Source: Pseudomonas sp. ANT_J12 (GTDB lineage: Bacteria; Pseudomonadota; Gammaproteobacteria; Pseudomonadales; Pseudomonadaceae). From it: a stretch of 64,000 nucleotides of DNA. The translations under genes were made by a program, and so were the position numbers. The notes beneath the pieces are model-generated. The model searched no databases and was not told the DNA's origin. It worked only from the letters and a program-made list of their open reading frames with translations. The DNA lies in contig NZ_VOBN01000001.1 in the NCBI RefSeq assembly GCF_008370045.1, forward strand, positions 558,001-622,000. Direction: 5' to 3'. Within the stretch, counting starts at the first letter, position 1. Each line of letters opens with the position of its first letter. Of this stretch, positions 41,854 through 50,255 are shown in pieces.

Positions 41854-43998
41854 TCAGGAAATTTCACGTCGGAAGGGTGGCAACGCATTGAGGATCGCTT
41901 TGCCATAACGCTGGGTCACCAGCCGTCGATCGAGCAACGTGATGGTGCCGCGATCTTCTTCAGTACGCAGCAAGCGACCGCAAGCCTGGACCAGTTTCAG
42001 CGAGGCATCGGGCACGGAGATTTCCATGAACGGATTGCCGCCCCGGGCTTCGATCCATTCGGCCAACGCGGCTTCCACCGGATCGTCGGGCACCGAGAAC
42101 GGAATCTTCGCAATCACCACGTGTTCGCAGTAGGCACCGGGCAAGTCGACGCCTTCGGCGAAACTCGCCAGGCCGAACAGCACGCTGGAATCCCCGCCAT
42201 CGACCCGCGCCTTGTGCTTGTTCAGGGTTTCCTGTTTCGACAGGTTGCCTTGAATGAACACTTGCTTGCGCCAGTCGCGATCCAGGCCGTCGAACACGTC
42301 CTGCATCTGTTTGCGCGAGGAGAACAGCACCAACGTGCCGCGCGAGCCTTCCACCAGCGACGGCAGGTCACGAATGATTGCGGCGGTGTGGGCCGGCGCA
42401 TCACGGGGATCGGCCTTCAGGTCCGGCACCCGCAGCACGCCGGCATCGGCGTGATGGAACGGGCTTGGGACCACGGCGGTCACGGCTTTTTTCGGCAGCC
42501 CGGCGCGCATGCGGAAGCGGTCGAAAGTGCCAAGCGCAGTCAGGGTCGCCGAGGTCACCAGCGCGCCGTAGGCCACGTTCCACAGATTGCGACGCAGCAT
42601 TTCCGCCGCCAGGATCGGGCTGGCATTGACCTCGATGTCGAACAGCGAACCGCTTTCGGCCAGGGTCAGCCAACGGGCCATCGGCGGGTTGTCTTCCGGG
42701 TCTTCGGCGGTGAACGCGGTCCACAACTCCCAGTTACCGGAAGAACGGGACAACAGGCTGCCGAACAGCGGATACCACTCTTCGGCCTGGTTGCTGGTGA
42801 TGCCGATGTTGACCTCGCCGTCCATGCCTTCCTTGAGCAGTTCGGTGAGGCGGGTGAACAGGTCGGTCAGGCGGGCGAAGGCTTTCTTCAGCTCGATGCC
42901 CATCTCGCGCATGTGCTCGGGAATGACCCCGGCCACGAAACGATGACGCGGCCGCTCCCGGCCTTCGACGTCTTCGCCGGGTTTGAAGTCGGCGACCTGC
43001 TCGCAGGCGGTGAACATGAACTGCTGCTGGGTCTTGATCTCCCGCGCCAGCTCCGGCACTTGTTCGATCAACTTGCCCAAATCCCCCGGCAACGGGTGCT
43101 GGGCCAGCAATTTGGTGAGGTTCTTCGCCGTTGTTTCCAGCCAGTCGGCGGTGGAACGCAGGCGCGTGTAGTGAGCGAAGTGACCGATCGCCTTGTCCGG
43201 CAGGTGGTGGCCTTCGTCGAACACGTAGATGGTGTCGCGCGGGTCCGGCAGCACGGCGCCGCCGCCCAATGCCAGGTCGGCCAGGACCATGTCGTGGTTG
43301 GTGACGATCACGTCAACCTTGCCCATGCCTTCGCGGGCCTTGTAGAAGGCGCACTGGCCGAAGTTCGGGCAATGACGGTTGGTGCACTGGCTGTGATCGG
43401 TGGTCAGGCGCGCCCAATCGGCGTCTTCCAGGGCGGTGGACCAACTGTCGCGGTCGCCGTCCCACTTATTGCCGGCCAGTTTTTCGATCATGCTGGTGAA
43501 CAGTTTCTGGCTGGCCTCATCCACCTCGATCTTGAAACCTTCTTCTTCGAACAACTGCGCGGTGGCGGTTTGTGCGTGGCCTTCCTGGAGCAACATGTCG
43601 AGCTTGGACAGGCACATGTAGCGCCCACGGCCCTTGGCCAGGGCGAACGTGAAATTCAGCCCGCTGTTGCGCATCAGGTCGGGCAAATCCTTGAAGACGA
43701 TCTGCTCTTGCAAGGCGATGGTGGCCGTGGCAATCACCAGGCGTTTGCCCGCCGCCTTGGCCGTCGGGATCGCCGCCAGGCTATAGGCCACGGTTTTGCC
43801 GGTACCGGTGCCGGCTTCCACCGCGACAATCGCGGGGTCGCCACTGCGCCGGCCTTCGTCGTCGGTGTCGATGTCACCGAGGACTTTGGCAATTTCGGCG
43901 ATCATCAGGCGTTGGCCATAACGCGGCTTGAGGCTCTTGGCTTCAAGAAAACGCGTGTAGGCGCCCTGGATCGTGGTTTTGAGTTCGGTGCTGATCAT
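41854..43998 (-). CDS. dinG: ATP-dependent DNA helicase DinG
   Basis: A 714-residue XPD-like 5-to-3 helicase. Walker A is EAGTGTGKT at 61-69 and the DEAH-like motif is DEGH at 261-264. Four cysteines, C129, C205, C210 and C216, form the Fe-S cluster pattern (CTNRHCPNFGQC). Motif V/VI lies in SFAEGVDLPGAYCEHVVIAK and QACGRLLRTEEDRG. It unwinds R-loops and D-loops during repair and is LexA-controlled in E. coli; I did not see a convincing LexA box in the 99-bp divergent gap. Confidence 0.95.
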   Translation of the reverse strand: MISTELKTTIQGAYTRFLEAKSLKPRYGQRLMIAEIAKVLGDIDTDDEGRRSGDPAIVAVEAGTGTGKTVAYSLAAIPTAKAAGKRLVIATATIALQEQIVFKDLPDLMRNSGLNFTFALAKGRGRYMCLSKLDMLLQEGHAQTATAQLFEEEGFKIEVDEASQKLFTSMIEKLAGNKWDGDRDSWSTALEDADWARLTTDHSQCTNRHCPNFGQCAFYKAREGMGKVDVIVTNHDMVLADLALGGGAVLPDPRDTIYVFDEGHHLPDKAIGHFAHYTRLRSTADWLETTAKNLTKLLAQHPLPGDLGKLIEQVPELAREIKTQQQFMFTACEQVADFKPGEDVEGRERPRHRFVAGVIPEHMREMGIELKKAFARLTDLFTRLTELLKEGMDGEVNIGITSNQAEEWYPLFGSLLSRSSGNWELWTAFTAEDPEDNPPMARWLTLAESGSLFDIEVNASPILAAEMLRRNLWNVAYGALVTSATLTALGTFDRFRMRAGLPKKAVTAVVPSPFHHADAGVLRVPDLKADPRDAPAHTAAIIRDLPSLVEGSRGTLVLFSSRKQMQDVFDGLDRDWRKQVFIQGNLSKQETLNKHKARVDGGDSSVLFGLASFAEGVDLPGAYCEHVVIAKIPFSVPDDPVEAALAEWIEARGGNPFMEISVPDASLKLVQACGRLLRTEEDRGTITLLDRRLVTQRYGKAILNALPPFRREIS

Positions 43999-44097
43999 GA
44001 ATTGTCGGGCGCAAAAAACGCTGGATAAATTTTCAGTGGTTTCGGATGGCGGCTATCATACCGCGCTAATTAATCCCGCGCAGAACGGAGTACCTCA

Positions 44098-44562
44098 ATG
44101 ACCGCTTTTAGCCTCGTTTATACCCTGCATGTCCTGTCCGCCCTGGTCTGGGTGGGCGGAATGTTTTTCGCCTGGATGGTCCTGCGCCCGGCGGCGATGA
44201 AGGCCCTGGAAGGCCCCGGCCGGTTGAAACTGTGGGTAGAAGTGTTTCAAGGTTTTTTCCGCTGGGTCTGGGTGGCCGTGGTGCTGTTGCCGATCAGCGG
44301 TGTGGGCATGATTCATCTGCAGTACGCGGGGTTTGAGCTGGCGCCGCGCTATGTGCAGGTGATGATGGGCTTGTACGTGGTGATGACCGCGCTGTTTATC
44401 CGGATTCAGGCGTTGTTGCTGCCGGAGTTGCGCACAGCGGTGGACGCGCAGGATTGGCCGGCGGGTGCGGCTGCGCTGGGGAAGATTCGCAAGTTGGTGG
44501 GGATTAATCTGATAGTCGGGTTGGTGTTGGTGGCGATTGCGGCGGCTCGGCCTATGTTCTGA
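44098..44562 (+). CDS. CopD-family membrane protein
   Basis: A 154-residue inner-membrane protein with four helices. The first helix has SLVYTLHVLSALVWVGGMFF, with the conserved His-x-x-x-x-x-Trp-x-Gly pattern of CopD/YkoN-type copper or haem-related proteins. The rest (FQGFFRWVWVAVVLLPISGV) is typical of the small stand-alone members. A copper or haem role is inferred from the family only. GGAG precedes the ATG. It is divergent from dinG. Confidence 0.82.
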   Translation: MTAFSLVYTLHVLSALVWVGGMFFAWMVLRPAAMKALEGPGRLKLWVEVFQGFFRWVWVAVVLLPISGVGMIHLQYAGFELAPRYVQVMMGLYVVMTALFIRIQALLLPELRTAVDAQDWPAGAAALGKIRKLVGINLIVGLVLVAIAAARPMF

Positions 44563-44577
44563 GGCGAATCGAGCACC

Positions 44578-44710
44578 TGTGGCGAGGGAGCTTGCTCCCG
44601 CTCGGCTGCGCAGCAGTCGTAAACCCATTCAACGCAGTCATTCTGAAAAAACGCGTTGAATGGGTTTGGGGCCGCTTCGCGACCCAGCGGGAGCAAGCTC
44701 CCTCGCCACA
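44578..44710. repeat. family C palindrome, copy 3
   Basis: The arms are almost identical to copy 1 (TGTGGCGAGGGAGCTTGCTC); the centre has a direct TTCAACGC/GCGTTGAA dyad. It lies between convergent genes. Confidence 0.88.
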
Positions 44711-44734
44711 GCGTGGGAACAATCCGTGTAGAAA

Positions 44735-45493
44735 TTACAACCGCTGAACCGTCACCACCCCCGCCGCGCCCGCAGGCCCTGGCTGGCCATCAACGCCAGG
44801 ACGCCCGCTCTTGCCGCCATCGGCCTTATACACGAGGCAACCTTTGGCCTTGCCGCCCGCCCCCGGTTTACCACCAGGGCCGGCCAGACCACCGGCACCG
44901 CCAGCGACCTGGACCTTGATTTGTTCCGCCGGATAATCACGCGGCACTTCCAGGCGCACCAGCGCACCGGCCGCCCCTGGCTGACCGTCGCTGCCATTGC
45001 TGCCGTCAAATCCGCGACCGGCCTGGCCCCAGGTGCAGCCCGGCTCTTCACCGTTGGCGCCATCCAGGCCGACAAACCCCGGCGCACCCGCACCGCCGCG
45101 TGCGTCCACGGTTAAGGTCGGTGCGTTCAGCGCTTTGATCTGCAAGTTCAGGTTGCGCCCGGAGCGCGCAGCCTTCAGGTAAGTCCCCGGTGCACCGCGC
45201 GCGGTGATCAGGCTGCCTTCGGACAACTCGGCACGGCTGACTTTCAATTCCAGCGCCTGTTCGCCGGGCACGATGGCGATTCGCGCGTCACGCCCCAGAT
45301 GCAGTTCGCCGACCGTCACTTCGGTCACATTCGAGGGAATCAACAAGGTGCCGTAATCGGCGACTTCGAGTTTTTCCAACTGCAAGGTGCTGGCCGTGTT
45401 GGGCAAACGCATCAGCGAGTTGGTTTCGACGCTCACCACCTGGGCACAGGCAAGTGGGCTGATAAATGCAGCGAGCAGACAGAGTTTACGCAT
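44735..45493 (-). CDS. collagen-like exported protein (252 aa)
   Basis: The signal peptide MRKLCLLAAFISPLACAQ is followed by a beta-rich domain (about 20-130; LMRLPNTASTLQLEKLEVAD). The C-terminal half is Gly-x-y rich, with short collagen-like runs (GGAGAPGFVGLDGANGEEPG, GGLAGPGGKPGAGGKAKG, GRPGVDGQPGPAGAAGVV) and two cysteines that could cross-link it. The runs are interrupted, so a long triple helix is unlikely. The ATG lies eight bases inside the end of the DUF1145 gene, so the two are coupled. I do not know a function. Surface or periplasmic structure is plausible. Confidence 0.8.
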   Translation of the reverse strand: MRKLCLLAAFISPLACAQVVSVETNSLMRLPNTASTLQLEKLEVADYGTLLIPSNVTEVTVGELHLGRDARIAIVPGEQALELKVSRAELSEGSLITARGAPGTYLKAARSGRNLNLQIKALNAPTLTVDARGGAGAPGFVGLDGANGEEPGCTWGQAGRGFDGSNGSDGQPGAAGALVRLEVPRDYPAEQIKVQVAGGAGGLAGPGGKPGAGGKAKGCLVYKADGGKSGRPGVDGQPGPAGAAGVVTVQRL

Positions 45494-45764
45494 GGGAAGC
45501 CCCTGGTACGGCCGGGGCCGGAATGGTTTGCAGGTGGAAAACGCCAAACAACAGAATCTTCAGGCGATCACGCCATGGGTGGGCGCGACCTTTGAGGCTG
45601 CGAAAACACAGCAGCGCTTCCAGAAAATGGATAACCGCCAGCAGCGCCCCGGCCATGTTGACCAGCAGGTGCAGCGGATTGATAAACGGGATCAGCAGAT
45701 TGACCAGCACCACCAACCAGAACAGCAGGGTCAACAGCTTCCCCAGCCCCCAAAACACCTTCAT
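45486..45764 (-). CDS. DUF1145 family membrane protein
   Basis: A 92-residue protein with two hydrophobic helices (KLLTLLFWLVVLVNLLIPF and LLVNMAGALLAVIHFLEALL), typical of DUF1145. The C-terminal part has HPWRDRLKILLFGVFHLQTI, a conserved family segment. GGGGGAG is close to the ATG. Its last bases overlap the start of the collagen-like gene, so they form an operon. The family is widespread in Pseudomonas and has no known role. Confidence 0.82.
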   Translation of the reverse strand: MKVFWGLGKLLTLLFWLVVLVNLLIPFINPLHLLVNMAGALLAVIHFLEALLCFRSLKGRAHPWRDRLKILLFGVFHLQTIPAPAVPGASHA

Positions 45765-45914
45765 ACGCTCCCCCGTTGAGAATTATTCTTTGAGCGCACA
45801 GTAACGGCTTCCACAAGGGATGCGCCAGTGGGCAAGAGAAAATTCATCCAGATGGCCGCCGGATTCGCGACGTTGGTCGCCCGGCGGCTCTAGATCGAGG
45901 CTCTACGTCACGCG

Positions 45915-46637
45915 TCAGCGGTTGATGTGCAGTTCCACACGACGGTTTTTCGCCCGCCCTTCTTCGGTTTCGTTATCGGCCACTGGCTCGCTTTCGCCCC
46001 TGCCCTCGCTGGTGAGTTTGTTGGGCGCCAGGCCCTGGCTCAACAGATAAGCCGCCACGCTGCTGGCGCGACGTTCCGACAAGGCCTGGTTATAGGCATC
46101 CGACCCTTTGCTGTCGGTATGGCCCACCACCTTGATGCTGACCACATCGGCGTTTTGCAGCTTGGCCATCAGCGCGTCGAGTTGGCTGCGTGCGGCGGGT
46201 GTCAGATCAGACTTGTCGAAAGCAAACAGCACATTGCCGGCATCGCTCAGGGTGATGACTTCAGAGACCGGTGCCGGTTCGACGGGTTTCACACCGACCG
46301 GGTATTGCGGCAACGGGCAGCCACGATGATCGACCGGGGTATTTTCCGGTGTATCGGGGCAACGATCGCGGCGGTCGAAGACCCCGTCGCTGTCTTCATC
46401 ACCATCCTGGGCAAAGCAGATCAAGCCGCCGGTCACGATACCGAGCGCCGCACCACCGGCCGCCCAACCGCCACTTTCGAGGGCACCCAGGCCACCGCCG
46501 ACCAGGCCGCCAATGACGCTGCAGATCGGCCAGGTACGTTGATTCAGGGGGGCAGTGCCATCGCTGTGAGTAGCGCAACCGGTCAACAGGCTGCCAAGCA
46601 GCAGAACCGGCAAGACGGTCCTTGTGAGAACGCTCAT
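45915..46637 (-). CDS. OmpA-family lipoprotein B
   Basis: A 240-residue outer-membrane lipoprotein. The lipobox LLTGC is followed by a glycine-zipper-like segment (GGLVGGGLGALESGGWAAGG), a calcium-binding thrombospondin-3-like turn (DGDEDSDGVFDRRDRCPDTP) and a C-terminal OmpA domain (FAFDKSDLTPAARSQLDALM...RRVELHINR) that should bind peptidoglycan. It is a diverged tandem copy of the gene at 46730. Its AGGAG ribosome-binding site is paired in a strong leader hairpin (46647-46682), suggesting control at translation. Confidence 0.92.
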   Translation of the reverse strand: MSVLTRTVLPVLLLGSLLTGCATHSDGTAPLNQRTWPICSVIGGLVGGGLGALESGGWAAGGAALGIVTGGLICFAQDGDEDSDGVFDRRDRCPDTPENTPVDHRGCPLPQYPVGVKPVEPAPVSEVITLSDAGNVLFAFDKSDLTPAARSQLDALMAKLQNADVVSIKVVGHTDSKGSDAYNQALSERRASSVAAYLLSQGLAPNKLTSEGRGESEPVADNETEEGRAKNRRVELHINR

Positions 46638-46646
46638 TTGTGAATG

Positions 46647-46682
46647 CTCCTGTGTTACCGGCCCATACCGGTTACACAGGAG
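46647..46682 (-). promoter_or_regulatory. leader hairpin hiding the ribosome-binding site (OmpA B)
   Basis: On the minus strand, CTCCTGTGTAACCGG pairs with CCGGTAACACAGGAG over 14 of 15 positions around a TATGGG loop. The 3-prime arm ends in the AGGAG that lies nine bases before the ATG at 46637, so the site is fully paired. The adjoining 14-mer (46679-46692) is identical to one upstream of the next OmpA gene. Confidence 0.6.
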
Positions 46683-46729
46683 TAAAGACCCGCATCCGCG
46701 ACTGCACAAGCCGCGGAGCGGAAGGCGCT

Positions 46730-47425
46730 TTAACGCTCGATTTTGATTTCGGTGCGACGGTTCAGCGCGCGACCGTCAGCGGTTTTGTTATCGGCCACTG
46801 GCCGGCTTTCGCCGGCACCGGTTACCGACACGAAGCTGCTGCGCGGTACGCCGTCGTGAATCAGGTATTCCACCACCGAGTGCGCACGTTTATCCGACAG
46901 TTTCTGGTTGTAGGCATCGCTGCCAACGCTGTCGGTGTGGCCAGTCACGGTCAGGCGTGCGGTGGACGCTTCCTGTTTCAGGCGGGTGGCGACTTTATCG
47001 AGCACTTCCTTATCGGAAGGCGTGAGCGTGGCTTTGTCGAACTGGAAGTGCACATCGCGGATCACGATGGTTTCTTCCTTGACCACGACGACTTCCTCGA
47101 CCACAGGCGCAGGGACGGGAGGTGGGCAGCCGTCAGCATCGACCTGCACGCCTTTAGGCGTACCCGGGCACTTGTCGCGGCTGTCCGGCACGCCATCGCC
47201 GTCTTCGTCGCCATCACCGTGCACCCAGCAATAAGCCGCCGCCATGCCGCCGACGAACAGCGCACCGCCGCCCGCCCAGGATGCGCTTTCCGTCGCACCC
47301 AGCCCCGCACCGACGACACCACCGACTGCCGCACAGGTCGGCCAATCGGTTTTCTGCAAACCTGCGCAACCAGTCAACACACTGGTTAGCAGAACCAAGG
47401 GTAATGCTGTCCGAACTATGCTCAT
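46730..47425 (-). CDS. OmpA-family lipoprotein A
   Basis: A 231-residue outer-membrane lipoprotein. The lipobox VLTGC is followed by a glycine-rich segment (AAVGGVVGAGLGATESASWA), a thrombospondin-3-like turn (DGDEDGDGVPDSRDKCPGTP), a Val/Glu-rich linker and the OmpA domain (FQFDKATLTPSDKEVLDKVA...TEIKIER). It is the upstream paralogue of the gene at 45915. Its AGGAG is also paired in a leader hairpin (47434-47468). The gap to the second copy is 92 bp and holds the second hairpin. I recall the counterpart PA1041 in P. aeruginosa. Confidence 0.92.
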   Translation of the reverse strand: MSIVRTALPLVLLTSVLTGCAGLQKTDWPTCAAVGGVVGAGLGATESASWAGGGALFVGGMAAAYCWVHGDGDEDGDGVPDSRDKCPGTPKGVQVDADGCPPPVPAPVVEEVVVVKEETIVIRDVHFQFDKATLTPSDKEVLDKVATRLKQEASTARLTVTGHTDSVGSDAYNQKLSDKRAHSVVEYLIHDGVPRSSFVSVTGAGESRPVADNKTADGRALNRRTEIKIER

Positions 47426-47433
47426 CTAGTGTT

Positions 47434-47468
47434 CTCCTGAGGGATCGGCTTAAAACCGATTCAGGGAG
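47434..47468 (-). promoter_or_regulatory. leader hairpin hiding the ribosome-binding site (OmpA A)
   Basis: Read on the minus strand, CTCCCTGA pairs with TCAGGAG (one bulged base) and ATCGG with CCGAT, around a TTTTAAG loop and a CCC bulge. The AGGAG eight bases before the ATG is in the stem. The upstream 14-mer at 47465-47478 is identical to 46679-46692. Confidence 0.5.
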
Positions 47469-47615
47469 TAAAGACCCGAGTTTTAATCTCCGCCAGCAAT
47501 AGGCCACTGCCGTTTCGCCCCGTGTTCACGGCAGATCGGCACTTTTGCCGCACAATGGCTCTAGGCCCGATCGTTGGGGCAGGCTAGTCTTGGCAGCTCT
47601 GATTGAGGATCTTCG

Positions 47616-48113
47616 ATGATTGCAGGTATTTCTTCGCGCACGCCCCAGCAGGCGTTGGCCGCTTTGCTTGACCGCTACGCCCCCGCGCGCCTGTTGCTGA
47701 TTGGCGCCAGCCAGTTCCCGGCGCTGGAGGCTTTCAAGCTCGCGCACCCGGACAGTTGCGTCGCCCATACGGCGCCCGGGCCTTTGCCGGCGGAACTGGC
47801 CGCACGGCGTTTTGACCTGGCGCTGGTGGTCGATTGCCTGGAGCACCTGCCCAAGCGCGACGGCCTGAATTTACTGGGCGGGATCCGCAATCTCAACGCC
47901 AGTCGCATCGCGGTACTGGCTGACTTGCCGGCCAGCGGCTGGCAGGAAACCGACTTTTTTTCCCTGGCCCTGCAAGCGAGCGAACGCTTCCAGCGCGACG
48001 ATCAGGTGCTGACGCTGTTCACCTATGATCTGCTTGACTATAAACAGGTGCCTGACTGGCTCAACGCGCGGTTCTGGGCCAATCCGGAAAACTTCGGGAA
48101 ATATTGGTGGTAA
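47616..48113 (+). CDS. DUF6231 family protein
   Basis: A 165-residue soluble protein with a Rossmann-like pattern. [20 protein letters not shown] resembles a methyltransferase motif I without its canonical GxGxG, and [20 protein letters not shown] resembles motif IV. This fits a DUF6231 protein, a methyltransferase-like fold that may have lost SAM binding. It lies five bases before the YchJ gene, so the pair is probably one transcript. I recall the counterpart PA1040 beside the OmpA gene. Confidence 0.75.
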   Translation: MIAGISSRTPQQALAALLDRYAPARLLLIGASQFPALEAFKLAHPDSCVAHTAPGPLPAELAARRFDLALVVDCLEHLPKRDGLNLLGGIRNLNASRIAVLADLPASGWQETDFFSLALQASERFQRDDQVLTLFTYDLLDYKQVPDWLNARFWANPENFGKYWW

Positions 48114-48117
48114 CGCA

Positions 48118-48594
48118 ATGAGTACATCCATTTGCCCTTGCGGCAGCGGCACCCTGCTCGACGCCTGCTGCGGCCATTACCATGCCGGCCACCCGGCGCC
48201 TTGTGCCGAAGCCTTGATGCGATCGCGCTACAGCGCCTATGTGCTGGGGCTTGTCGACTATCTGGTGGCAACCACCCTGCCCGCCCAACAGGCCAGCCTG
48301 GATCGCCAGTCCATCAGCGACTGGAGCGCGCAAAGCACCTGGCTGGGCCTTGAAGTGGAAAGCTCCGAGGTGTTTGGCGGGCAACCGGAACACGCCTTCG
48401 TGACCTTCACCGCGCGCTGGCACGATGGCGCCGGCGAACACAGCCACCGCGAGCGCTCCTCGTTTGTGCAGAACAGCGGCCACTGGTACTTCATCGACCC
48501 GACCGTGCAGCTCAAAGCCGGGCGCAACGACGCCTGCCCGTGTGCGAGCGGGCAGAAATACAAGAAGTGTTGTGCGGGGTATTTCGGCGCGTAG
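48118..48594 (+). CDS. YchJ-family protein with two SEC-C motifs
   Basis: A 158-residue protein with zinc-binding SEC-C motifs at both ends: [17 protein letters not shown] (7-23) and [13 protein letters not shown] near the C-terminus. The middle is an NTF2-like domain ([20 protein letters not shown]...YFIDPTVQL). That is the complete YchJ layout (UPF0225). Function unproved. GTAACGC precedes the ATG at 48118 without a clear Shine-Dalgarno, probably coupled to the upstream gene. Confidence 0.86.
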   Translation: MSTSICPCGSGTLLDACCGHYHAGHPAPCAEALMRSRYSAYVLGLVDYLVATTLPAQQASLDRQSISDWSAQSTWLGLEVESSEVFGGQPEHAFVTFTARWHDGAGEHSHRERSSFVQNSGHWYFIDPTVQLKAGRNDACPCASGQKYKKCCAGYFGA

Positions 48595-48601
48595 GGCTCT
48601 T

Positions 48602-48706
48602 TGTAGGAGCAAGGCTTGCCCGCGAAAGGGACGCCTCGGTCTTTCTGAAAGTCCGCGTTATCGTTCTTCGCGGGCAAGTCGGGTCGCCGCATCGCTTGCT
48701 CCTACA
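48602..48706. repeat. family B palindrome, copy 4 (interrupted right arm)
   Basis: The left arm TGTAGGAGCAAGGCTTGCCC is normal. The right arm has an extra 15-16 nt (TCGGGTCGCCGCATC) between CTTCGCGGGCAAG and GCTTGCTCCTACA, so it cannot pair fully. Confidence 0.85.
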
Positions 48707-48740
48707 AGGGCTAGACTGGGGTTCAAGGAGAACCATCACG

Positions 48741-49226
48741 ATGACCGGTCAACGCCGCACCTTACATCTGCTCACCCTGCTCGCAATCCTGAGCCTCGGC
48801 GGCTGCGCGTCCTGGTTCAGCGACGATGAACCGGAGCCTCAGGTGCACCTGGTCAAGGTCGAGGTCGTGCGGGCCAAACTGCTGGAGCAGAAATTCATCC
48901 TGCACTTTCGCGTCGACAACCCCAATGACAGTGACCTGACCGTGCGCGGTCTGGAATACCGCATTCATTTGGGCGACATGCTGCTGACCGAAGGCGAGCA
49001 TGAGCACTGGTTCACCGTCGGCCCCAAACGCAGCGCCTATTTCAAGGTGCCGATCCGTACCAACCTGTGGCCCAAGGTGCGGGATCTGGTGAAAATGCTG
49101 AAAAGTCCGAAGCAACCCATCCCCTATCGCCTGGAAGGTGAACTGGAAACCGGCCTATTCATCGCGCACTACGTGCACCTGGCGCGTAATGGCGTGATAA
49201 TCCCCGCCGATTTAATTCCGGAGTAA
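48741..49226 (+). CDS. LEA14-like lipoprotein (WHy domain)
   Basis: A 161-residue lipoprotein: signal peptide [15 protein letters not shown] with the lipobox cysteine, then a WHy/LEA-2 domain ([20 protein letters not shown]...[20 protein letters not shown]). Such proteins are beta-sandwich lipoproteins of unknown role in Gram-negative bacteria. The start follows AAGGAG. The frame is open upstream through the family B repeat, but the signal peptide fixes the start at 48741. It is followed after five bases by the SEC-C gene. Confidence 0.84.
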   Translation: MTGQRRTLHLLTLLAILSLGGCASWFSDDEPEPQVHLVKVEVVRAKLLEQKFILHFRVDNPNDSDLTVRGLEYRIHLGDMLLTEGEHEHWFTVGPKRSAYFKVPIRTNLWPKVRDLVKMLKSPKQPIPYRLEGELETGLFIAHYVHLARNGVIIPADLIPE

Positions 49227-49231
49227 CCCCG

Positions 49232-49447
49232 ATGACCCAGCAACCTCATGTCCATGGCCCTGACTGCAACCACGATCACGACGATCATGCCCATGACCAC
49301 CATGATCACGACCATGGCCATGTCCACGGCCCGAACTGCGGCCACGCCCACCAGGAACCGGTGCGCAACGCCCTGAAAGATGTCGGCCGCAACGACCCTT
49401 GCCCGTGCGGCAACGGCAAGAAATTCAAGAAGTGCCACGGCGCGTAA
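49232..49447 (+). CDS. small His-rich SEC-C protein (71 aa)
   Basis: The N-terminal half is a His/Asp-rich run ([20 protein letters not shown]) that could hold several metal ions. The C-terminal half is a SEC-C zinc motif ([20 protein letters not shown]). It is probably co-transcribed with the LEA lipoprotein gene. A metal-storage or metallochaperone role is suggested by composition only. Confidence 0.82.
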   Translation: MTQQPHVHGPDCNHDHDDHAHDHHDHDHGHVHGPNCGHAHQEPVRNALKDVGRNDPCPCGNGKKFKKCHGA

Positions 49448-49459
49448 AACGTCGGTACC

Positions 49460-49549
49460 TGTAGGAGCGAGGCTTGCCCGCGAATGGGACGCCTCGGTCT
49501 TTCAGGCAAACCGCGTCATCGTTCTTCGCGGGCAAGCCTTGCTTCTACA
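49460..49549. repeat. family B palindrome, copy 5
   Basis: The TGTAGGAGCGAGGCTTGCCC left arm and GGCAAGCCTTGCTTCTACA right arm with a conserved centre. It lies between convergent genes. Confidence 0.88.
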
Positions 49550-49554
49550 GGTTT

Positions 49555-50112
49555 TCAGTCATCGTTCAAGATCTCTGCGGTGTTGATGACGGTGGCGTAC
49601 TCGCCATGCAGATTGCCCAGTGACATGGCGTGAACCTCCGCGGCTGAATGGGGGTTGCCGAAAAAATCCGCCTTGTCGAAGGTAAAACACGCATCCTCCA
49701 CCACCCACGCATCAAACCCCAGATTGCCGGCCGTGCGTGCCGTGGATTCCACCGAGTTGTTGGTGGCCACGCCAACGATGATCAATTGCCCGATCCCCGC
49801 CTCACGCAAACCCGCCTCCAGTCCCGTCGCACAAAACGCATCCGGCACGCGTTTCTGGATCAGTCGTTCCCCGGCCGATGGCTGGAACCGTTCCTGGAAC
49901 TCCACCCCCGATTGCTCCGGCCAGAACACTGAGTCCGGTGAGTGGGACAGGTGCTGCACGTGAATCACCGGGCGCCCGGTGCGTCGCCAATGCGCCAGCA
50001 AATCACCGATTCGTTCCTCGGCCTGGGGATTGTTTCGACGCCCCAACCTGGGCTCCAGGATGCCTTTCTGTTGATCGATGATGATCAGTGCCGCGTTCGA
50101 CTTTAGCGCCAT
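49555..50112 (-). CDS. isochorismatase-family hydrolase lacking the catalytic cysteine
   Basis: A 185-residue alpha/beta hydrolase of the cysteine-hydrolase superfamily. Two residues of the usual triad are present: D13 in IIIDQQKG and K87 in IQKRVPDAF. The third, Cys in GVATN.CVE, is replaced by serine (S120 in VGVATNNSVESTA). Members without Cys, such as isochorismatase and PhzD, act through Asp alone, so it may be a vinyl-ether hydrolase or have lost the amidase function. The ATG at 50112 is favoured over 50127. Confidence 0.82.
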   Translation of the reverse strand: MALKSNAALIIIDQQKGILEPRLGRRNNPQAEERIGDLLAHWRRTGRPVIHVQHLSHSPDSVFWPEQSGVEFQERFQPSAGERLIQKRVPDAFCATGLEAGLREAGIGQLIIVGVATNNSVESTARTAGNLGFDAWVVEDACFTFDKADFFGNPHSAAEVHAMSLGNLHGEYATVINTAEILNDD

Positions 50113-50255
50113 GCTGACTTTTCTCATGCCGGGTCATTGAATTTCACGCACTTGAGCATCACTTCTTCCTACAGGCAAGTCTGCGGTGCACACAGGACGA
50201 CCTGATGCGAGCGGTTGCTGTCCGTACCTAATGACGTCCATTTCTGGAGTACTCC

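Noticed and set aside
43999..44097. LexA box in the dinG promoter
   Set aside because: No CTGT-N8-ACAG sequence is present in the gap.
45828..45893. 21-residue frame beginning GTGGGCAAGAGAAAATTC
   Set aside because: It has a basic, slightly hydrophobic product but no ribosome-binding site and no family that I recognise.
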